Shown here: positions 59,256-64,000 of the stretch, in pieces
Position numbering within the stretch: the first letter of the stretch is position 1
How the letters are laid out: each line of letters opens with the position of its first letter
Origin: an uncultured Pelagibacteraceae bacterium
GTDB lineage: Bacteria; Pseudomonadota; Alphaproteobacteria; Pelagibacterales; Pelagibacteraceae
Length of the DNA stretch: 64,000 nucleotides
Direction: 5' to 3'
NCBI GenBank assembly: GCA_902604975.1
Contig: CACLAY010000002.1
Span: 1-64,000, forward strand
Notes under the pieces: model-generated
Databases searched by the model: none
What the model saw: only the letters and a program-made list of their open reading frames with translations
What the model was told of the DNA's origin: nothing
Program-made: the position numbers and the translations under genes

Positions 59256-60629
59256 ATGAATGAGAATGTACAAACAGAATTGAAAAAAATCTTTAACGGA
59301 AGATTTTCAACCTCAGAGTCTACACGAGCAAATTATGCAAGAGGTGAAGATACGTATGATCCAATTCTTTCAAAAGCTGTAGTATTTCCAGAAACAAATG
59401 AGGAAGTTTCTCAATTATTAAAACTATGTAACGAACATAAAATACCTGTAGTTCCATTTGGTACAGGTACTTCTTTAGAAGGTCACGTTGTGGGAAATCA
59501 AAACGGTATTACTATTTCTCTTGAAAAAATGAATAAAGTTTTAAGTGTCAATGCCGAGGACTTTGATTGTAGAGTTCAAGCAAATGTCACAAGAAAACAA
59601 TTAAACGAATATTTGAGAGAAGATGGAGTATTTTTTCCAATTGATCCAGGCGCAGATGCTGCTCTTGGTGGGATGGCAGCAACGTCAGCTTCAGGAACAA
59701 TGGCTGTTAAATATGGAACTATGAGAACTGTAATTTCAGGTCTGACAGTTGTTCTTCCAAATGGAGATATTATTAAAACAGGAGCTAGAACAAAAAAAAC
59801 TTCTGCGGGATATAATCTTACAAATCTATTTATAGGTTCAGAGGGAACACTTGGAATTATTACTGAAGTACAATTAAGATTATCACCTATACCTGAAAGT
59901 ATTATGAGTGCAGTTTGTTATTTTCCAGATTTAGACTCTGCAGTTAAAGCATCTCAAGAAGTTATCCAATATGGTGTTCCGATTGCAAGAATTGAAATGC
60001 TTAACAAAGATCAAATGGAAATAAGTATTAAGTATTCTAAATTAGATAATATAAAAGCGTCACCTACTCTATTTTTTGAATTTCATGGAAGTGAAGCATC
60101 AAATAATGAAAATATTGGAATTGTAGAAGAAATTTCAAAAAGTAATGGCGGAAGTGATTTTCAATGGGCGTCTTCTCCTGAAGAGCAAAAAAAATTATGG
60201 AAAGCAAGACACGATGTTTACTATTCTGTTAAAGCTTTGGGAAATGATATGAAAGTTTATTCTACAGACGTATGTGTACCAATTTCAAGATTAGTTGAGT
60301 GTATTTCATGGGCAGAAAAAGAAGTACAAAAGCTGGGACTAACTGCTCCAATGGTAGGTCATGTTGGTGATGGAAATTTTCATTCTATAGTTCTTTATGA
60401 TCCAGATGACGAAGACAAACAAAAAAGAATAAGACAATATAGTGATGATTTAATAAATAAAGCACTTGAACTTGAGGGAACTATAACTGGAGAACATGGT
60501 ATAGGACTTCAAAAAAAACATTACTTACTTAGAGAACATCCAGATAACGTACCTGTAATGAAATCTATTAAACGATCAATAGATGTAAATAATATAATGA
60601 ATCCTGGTAAAATCTTCGATTTAAATTAA
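59256..60629 (+). CDS. FAD-linked oxidase, GlcD/D-lactate dehydrogenase-like
   Basis: VVPFGTGTSLEGHVVGNQNGITISLEKMNKVL, GADAALGGMAATSASGTMAVKYGTMR, GEHGIGLQKKHYLLRE, NIMNPGKIFD. Confidence 0.95.
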   Translation: MNENVQTELKKIFNGRFSTSESTRANYARGEDTYDPILSKAVVFPETNEEVSQLLKLCNEHKIPVVPFGTGTSLEGHVVGNQNGITISLEKMNKVLSVNAEDFDCRVQANVTRKQLNEYLREDGVFFPIDPGADAALGGMAATSASGTMAVKYGTMRTVISGLTVVLPNGDIIKTGARTKKTSAGYNLTNLFIGSEGTLGIITEVQLRLSPIPESIMSAVCYFPDLDSAVKASQEVIQYGVPIARIEMLNKDQMEISIKYSKLDNIKASPTLFFEFHGSEASNNENIGIVEEISKSNGGSDFQWASSPEEQKKLWKARHDVYYSVKALGNDMKVYSTDVCVPISRLVECISWAEKEVQKLGLTAPMVGHVGDGNFHSIVLYDPDDEDKQKRIRQYSDDLINKALELEGTITGEHGIGLQKKHYLLREHPDNVPVMKSIKRSIDVNNIMNPGKIFDLN

Positions 60630-60638
60630 TCTAACTTA

Positions 60639-61592
60639 ATGAAAAAAATATTGGTCACAAGAAGATTGCTAAGATCTTGTGAGGACAAAGCAAAAGAAAT
60701 CTTTGATGCAAACTTAAATCTTAATGATGAACTATATTCACAAAAAAAATTAATTGAAATGAGTGCTGGCTGTGATGGTATACTATCGGCTTTAACTGAT
60801 AAGCTTGATGCTGATACAATCAATCAATTACCAGACTCCGTCAAAATACTTTCTAACTTTGCAGTTGGATTTGGAAATATTGATTTAGAAGCAGCAAAAA
60901 ATAGAGGTATAGCAGTAACTAATACTCCAGATGTTTTAACTGATGCAACAGCAGAAATTGGAGTTCTTTTAATTCTTGGTGCTTGCAGAAGAGCTTCAGA
61001 GGGAATTGAAAGAGCTAGAGAAGGCGGATGGGTTTGGTCAGCAGATTTATTAATTGGAAAACAATTAACAGGTACAAGGCTAGGTATATTAGGTATGGGA
61101 AGAATAGGACAAAAAATTGCAAAAGTTGCTAAATCTCTTGGAATGATAATTCATTATCATAACAGATCAAAACTTAGTGAGGAAAAAGAACAAGGTGCAA
61201 TTTATCATGATAATTTAAAAGATCTTCTATCTGTATCAGATGTGTTATCTGTATGTTGTCCAGCATCAAAAGAGACAATTGATATGATTAATAAAGATAC
61301 AATCGAATACTTACCAAAAGGCGCAGTAGTTACTAATGTTGCAAGAGGAGATATAATTGAAGACGAGGCAATGGTTGATGCACTGGATAGAAGAAAAGTT
61401 TATGCAGTTGGGTTAGATGTTTATAAAAATGAGCCAAATCTAAACAAAGGTTATTACAAACATAAAAGTGCGTTTATACTTCCTCATTTAGGCAGTGCTA
61501 CAAAGGAAACTAGAACAGCTATGGCCAATCTAGCTATCGATAACTTGGATGAATACTTCAAAACTGGACACTGCAAAAACAAAGTTAACTAA
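60639..61592 (+). CDS. D-2-hydroxyacid dehydrogenase (glyoxylate/hydroxypyruvate reductase-like)
   Basis: KKILVTRRLL, LGILGMGRIGQKIAKVAKSLGMIIHYHNRS, ALDRRKVYAVGLDVYKNEP, LPHLGSAT. Confidence 0.95.
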   Translation: MKKILVTRRLLRSCEDKAKEIFDANLNLNDELYSQKKLIEMSAGCDGILSALTDKLDADTINQLPDSVKILSNFAVGFGNIDLEAAKNRGIAVTNTPDVLTDATAEIGVLLILGACRRASEGIERAREGGWVWSADLLIGKQLTGTRLGILGMGRIGQKIAKVAKSLGMIIHYHNRSKLSEEKEQGAIYHDNLKDLLSVSDVLSVCCPASKETIDMINKDTIEYLPKGAVVTNVARGDIIEDEAMVDALDRRKVYAVGLDVYKNEPNLNKGYYKHKSAFILPHLGSATKETRTAMANLAIDNLDEYFKTGHCKNKVN

Positions 61593-61632
61593 CAATCTCA
61601 AGTTGTACTATTTAATTCCTGTGACAAAAAAA

Positions 61633-61645
61633 AGGTATGTTACCT
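61633..61645. promoter_or_regulatory. Candidate operator palindrome upstream of the ADH/solute-binding operon
   Basis: AGGTA-TGT-TACCT perfect inverted repeat in the 113-bp intergenic region. Confidence 0.3.
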
Positions 61646-61705
61646 AGACATATTTTTTGATTCAATCTACAATTTAAAAATAAATTTTTAATCGAGAGGA
61701 ATAAA

Positions 61706-62767
61706 ATGAAAGCTCAGGTTTTGCACAAGTATGATCCAGAAATGAAAGAAGAAGTTTGGGTCACAGAACAAGAAATGCCAGATCCAAAATTAGAAAAATC
61801 ATCAGATGTAATAGTAAAAATAGGTGCTGCAGGAGTTTGCAGAACAGATTTACATATTATTGAGGGTGTATGGAAACACATTCAAGATCCAGATGGAGAT
61901 TTACTTCCATGTGTTATGGGTCATGAAAATGCTGGTTGGATTGAGGAAGTCGGCAAAGATGTAACAAATTTTAAAAAAGGAGACCCTGTTATTCTTCATC
62001 CTTTAATATCAGGTACTGATGGCACTTGTCTAGATTGCAGAAGAGGTAATGATATGCATGCAGAGGCAGGAGCATTTCCAGGATTGAGTATGAAAGAAGG
62101 AGGTTATTCTGAATTGCTAAAAACTAGTGTGAGAAATTTAATTAAAATTCCTAAAATTCTAACCCCAAAAGATGTAGCACCATTTTCAGATGCTGGACTT
62201 ACAGCTTATAGAGTTGTTAAAAAAGCAACTAGGCTTTTATTGCCAGGAGATAGTTGTGTAGTTATTGGCGCTGGTGGTTTAGGTCATATTGCAATTCAAT
62301 GCCTGAGAGCAATGTGTGCTGCTCATATTATTATCGTTGAGAAATCCCAAAAAGCACTTGATCATGCAATGTCATTAGGTGGAGATCATGGAGTATTAAT
62401 TGATGGTAATGAAGTAGAAAAAGTAAAAGAACTTACCAAAGGAAAAGGTGCTGAAGCTGTCATAGATTTTGTTGGTGAGAAAGGATCAACATCAATGGGT
62501 TTAAATATGACAAGACCTGGAGGTTACTTTTATATTGTAGGATATGGTGAAGAAATTAAAATTCTTGCAGTAGATGTGATTTTTACTGAGAGAAATATTA
62601 TAGGAAATTTAGTAGGAACGTGGTCTGAATTATATGAACTAATGGAGTTGGCTGACAAGGGGTTGGTCAAACTTTCAATGGCTGAATATAGATTAGACGA
62701 TGCTAACAAAGCGCTACATGATCTTAATGATGGAAAAGTCAAAGGTCGTGCAGTGTTAGTTCCATAA
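61706..62767 (+). CDS. Zinc-dependent (MDR family) alcohol dehydrogenase, NAD(P)-dependent
   Basis: GAAGVCRTDLHIIEGVW, LPCVMGHENAGWIEEVGKDVTNFKKGDPV, VIGAGGLGHIAIQCLRAM; GAGAGG SD before ATG. Confidence 0.95.
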   Translation: MKAQVLHKYDPEMKEEVWVTEQEMPDPKLEKSSDVIVKIGAAGVCRTDLHIIEGVWKHIQDPDGDLLPCVMGHENAGWIEEVGKDVTNFKKGDPVILHPLISGTDGTCLDCRRGNDMHAEAGAFPGLSMKEGGYSELLKTSVRNLIKIPKILTPKDVAPFSDAGLTAYRVVKKATRLLLPGDSCVVIGAGGLGHIAIQCLRAMCAAHIIIVEKSQKALDHAMSLGGDHGVLIDGNEVEKVKELTKGKGAEAVIDFVGEKGSTSMGLNMTRPGGYFYIVGYGEEIKILAVDVIFTERNIIGNLVGTWSELYELMELADKGLVKLSMAEYRLDDANKALHDLNDGKVKGRAVLVP

Positions 62768-62790
62768 ATAACAAAAGAGAGGAAATGAAG

Positions 62791-64000
62791 ATGAAGACAA
62801 TAAAAACTTGCGTAACTGCTCTTATATCAGCTTTGTTGGTATTCAGTCCTGTTGCGTATGCTGATAAGTGGAGTGATCAATTTCCACATATCAAAACTAC
62901 TGGGGATATTCCCGGTGAGTGTTCTTACGAGTCAATGTCAAAAAAAGACTACTCTGGTAAAACACTAAAAATAAATACACATGCTGTGCCAGTTATGGGT
63001 GAGCCAACAGCTCTTCATGCTGAACAGTTTGCTAAGTTAACTGGAGCAAAAGTTGATGTAACTCATACACCAGCTGGAGATCTATATGCAAAAGCTATGG
63101 TTCCTTTCCAAGCAGGTCAAGCTCCATATGATATCGTATTTGGATTTTCTAATTTCATTAATGATTGGAGAAGATACTTAGAACCAGTTCCAAAAAAATA
63201 TGTTGAGATGAAACAAATGCAAGACGTTACCCCATCTCACATTGGTGTAGCTTCTTGGGATGGTGTCATGTATCAGTTTCCAGTTGATGGTGATAGACAC
63301 TATCTTAAATATAGAAAAGATGTCATTGACAATCCTGAATATCAAAAAAAATATAAAGCCGACACTGGTAAAGAGTTAAGAGTTCCACAAACTTGGAAAG
63401 AGTATGGAGAAATGGCTGCTTACTTTAATGATTGGGACTGGGATGGTGATGGTGAGAAAGAATATGGATCAGCAGAGGTAATGAAAAAAGATGACCTTAT
63501 GTATGCTGCTTTCTATTCTAGATCAGCTGCTTATTCTAAAAACCCTAAAACACCAGGTGGTTTTTTCTTTGATCTAGAGACTATGACTCCACTAATTAAT
63601 AATCCTGGTTTTGTAGAAGCTCTAACTGACTGGGTTGCTGCTACTAAATACGTTCCACCAGGAGGGATTAACTTCGGTTTAGGTGATGAAATTGGATCAT
63701 TTGGTGGTGGACAAACTTTATTTAGTTTTTCATGGGATGATGCATTTGTTGCAGCTATGCAACCTGACAGCCCAATTAACAATAAAGTTGGTGCTGCACA
63801 ATTACCAGGTGCTATGAAAGTTTGGAATAGAAAATCTAATTCTTGGGATGAAGGTTTTAACCAAGCTCCTTTCTTCGTATGGGGATGGGCAGTTGGTGTT
63901 GCTAAGAAAAGTAAAGAGAAAGAAATGGCATTTGACTATTTGTGTTTCTTTGCTAACGAGGCAAATCACCAAGCTGATATAGGAATTGGTAGATTTGGAG
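62791..64000 (+). CDS. ABC transporter extracellular solute-binding protein, family 1-type (truncated by window end; alternative start 62785)
   Basis: Signal peptide MKTIKTCVTALISALLVFSPVAYADKW; GEPTALHAEQFAKLTGAKVDVTHTPAGDLYAKAMVPFQAGQAPYDIVFGF; ORF open to window end. Confidence 0.9.
   Translation, partial: MKTIKTCVTALISALLVFSPVAYADKWSDQFPHIKTTGDIPGECSYESMSKKDYSGKTLKINTHAVPVMGEPTALHAEQFAKLTGAKVDVTHTPAGDLYAKAMVPFQAGQAPYDIVFGFSNFINDWRRYLEPVPKKYVEMKQMQDVTPSHIGVASWDGVMYQFPVDGDRHYLKYRKDVIDNPEYQKKYKADTGKELRVPQTWKEYGEMAAYFNDWDWDGDGEKEYGSAEVMKKDDLMYAAFYSRSAAYSKNPKTPGGFFFDLETMTPLINNPGFVEALTDWVAATKYVPPGGINFGLGDEIGSFGGGQTLFSFSWDDAFVAAMQPDSPINNKVGAAQLPGAMKVWNRKSNSWDEGFNQAPFFVWGWAVGVAKKSKEKEMAFDYLCFFANEANHQADIGIGRFG

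Noticed and set aside
63531-63782. 83-aa minus-strand ORF
   Set aside because: Antisense to the solute-binding protein, which is open across the whole region.
1-64000. CRISPR arrays, transposases, integrases, prophage genes, rRNA
   Set aside because: No regularly spaced repeats, recombinase motifs, phage structural genes or rRNA signatures seen; poly-A/T runs reflect AT-rich composition.

Overview
AT-rich, densely packed chromosomal window that reads as an alphaproteobacterial SAR11/Pelagibacter-type genome: about 55 complete genes, many with overlapping or near-zero spacers, and two genes cut by the window edges (rho on the left, an ABC solute-binding protein on the right). The left end (rho-hemJ-hemH-hemE facing left; PPSR-maf-aroE-coaE-dnaQ facing right) has the classic alphaproteobacterial replication-origin layout, with a perfect DnaA box in the 284-bp gap. 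It is followed by secB/fxsA, hslUV, hisBHAFE fused to a serine-cycle-like mcl-mtkA-mtkB block, ftsK/lolA, a sulfotransferase/TPR patch around tRNA-Gly(GCC), purH/heparinase/rpe, an SSS symporter with its small subunit, acs, tsaD/hemCD, folD, a photolyase-like protein with unusual domain order, argG, ccmCDEFGH plus a PagL-like gene, and a hydroxyacid-oxidation cluster. No CRISPR, prophage, transposase or rRNA was seen. The best leads for undescribed biology are: (i) an 18-bp RNA hairpin with a G-free CU-rich loop upstream of ccmC; (ii) a photolyase-like protein with its FAD domain at the N-terminus and an alpha/beta-like tail; (iii) an EF-hand-like loop inside an SSS symporter; (iv) a TPR protein with a conserved-looking Cys-containing domain beside a decayed gene fragment; (v) a 38-aa basic microprotein abutting tsaD that the ORF track missed. 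All functional calls come from reading protein motifs; no database search was run.
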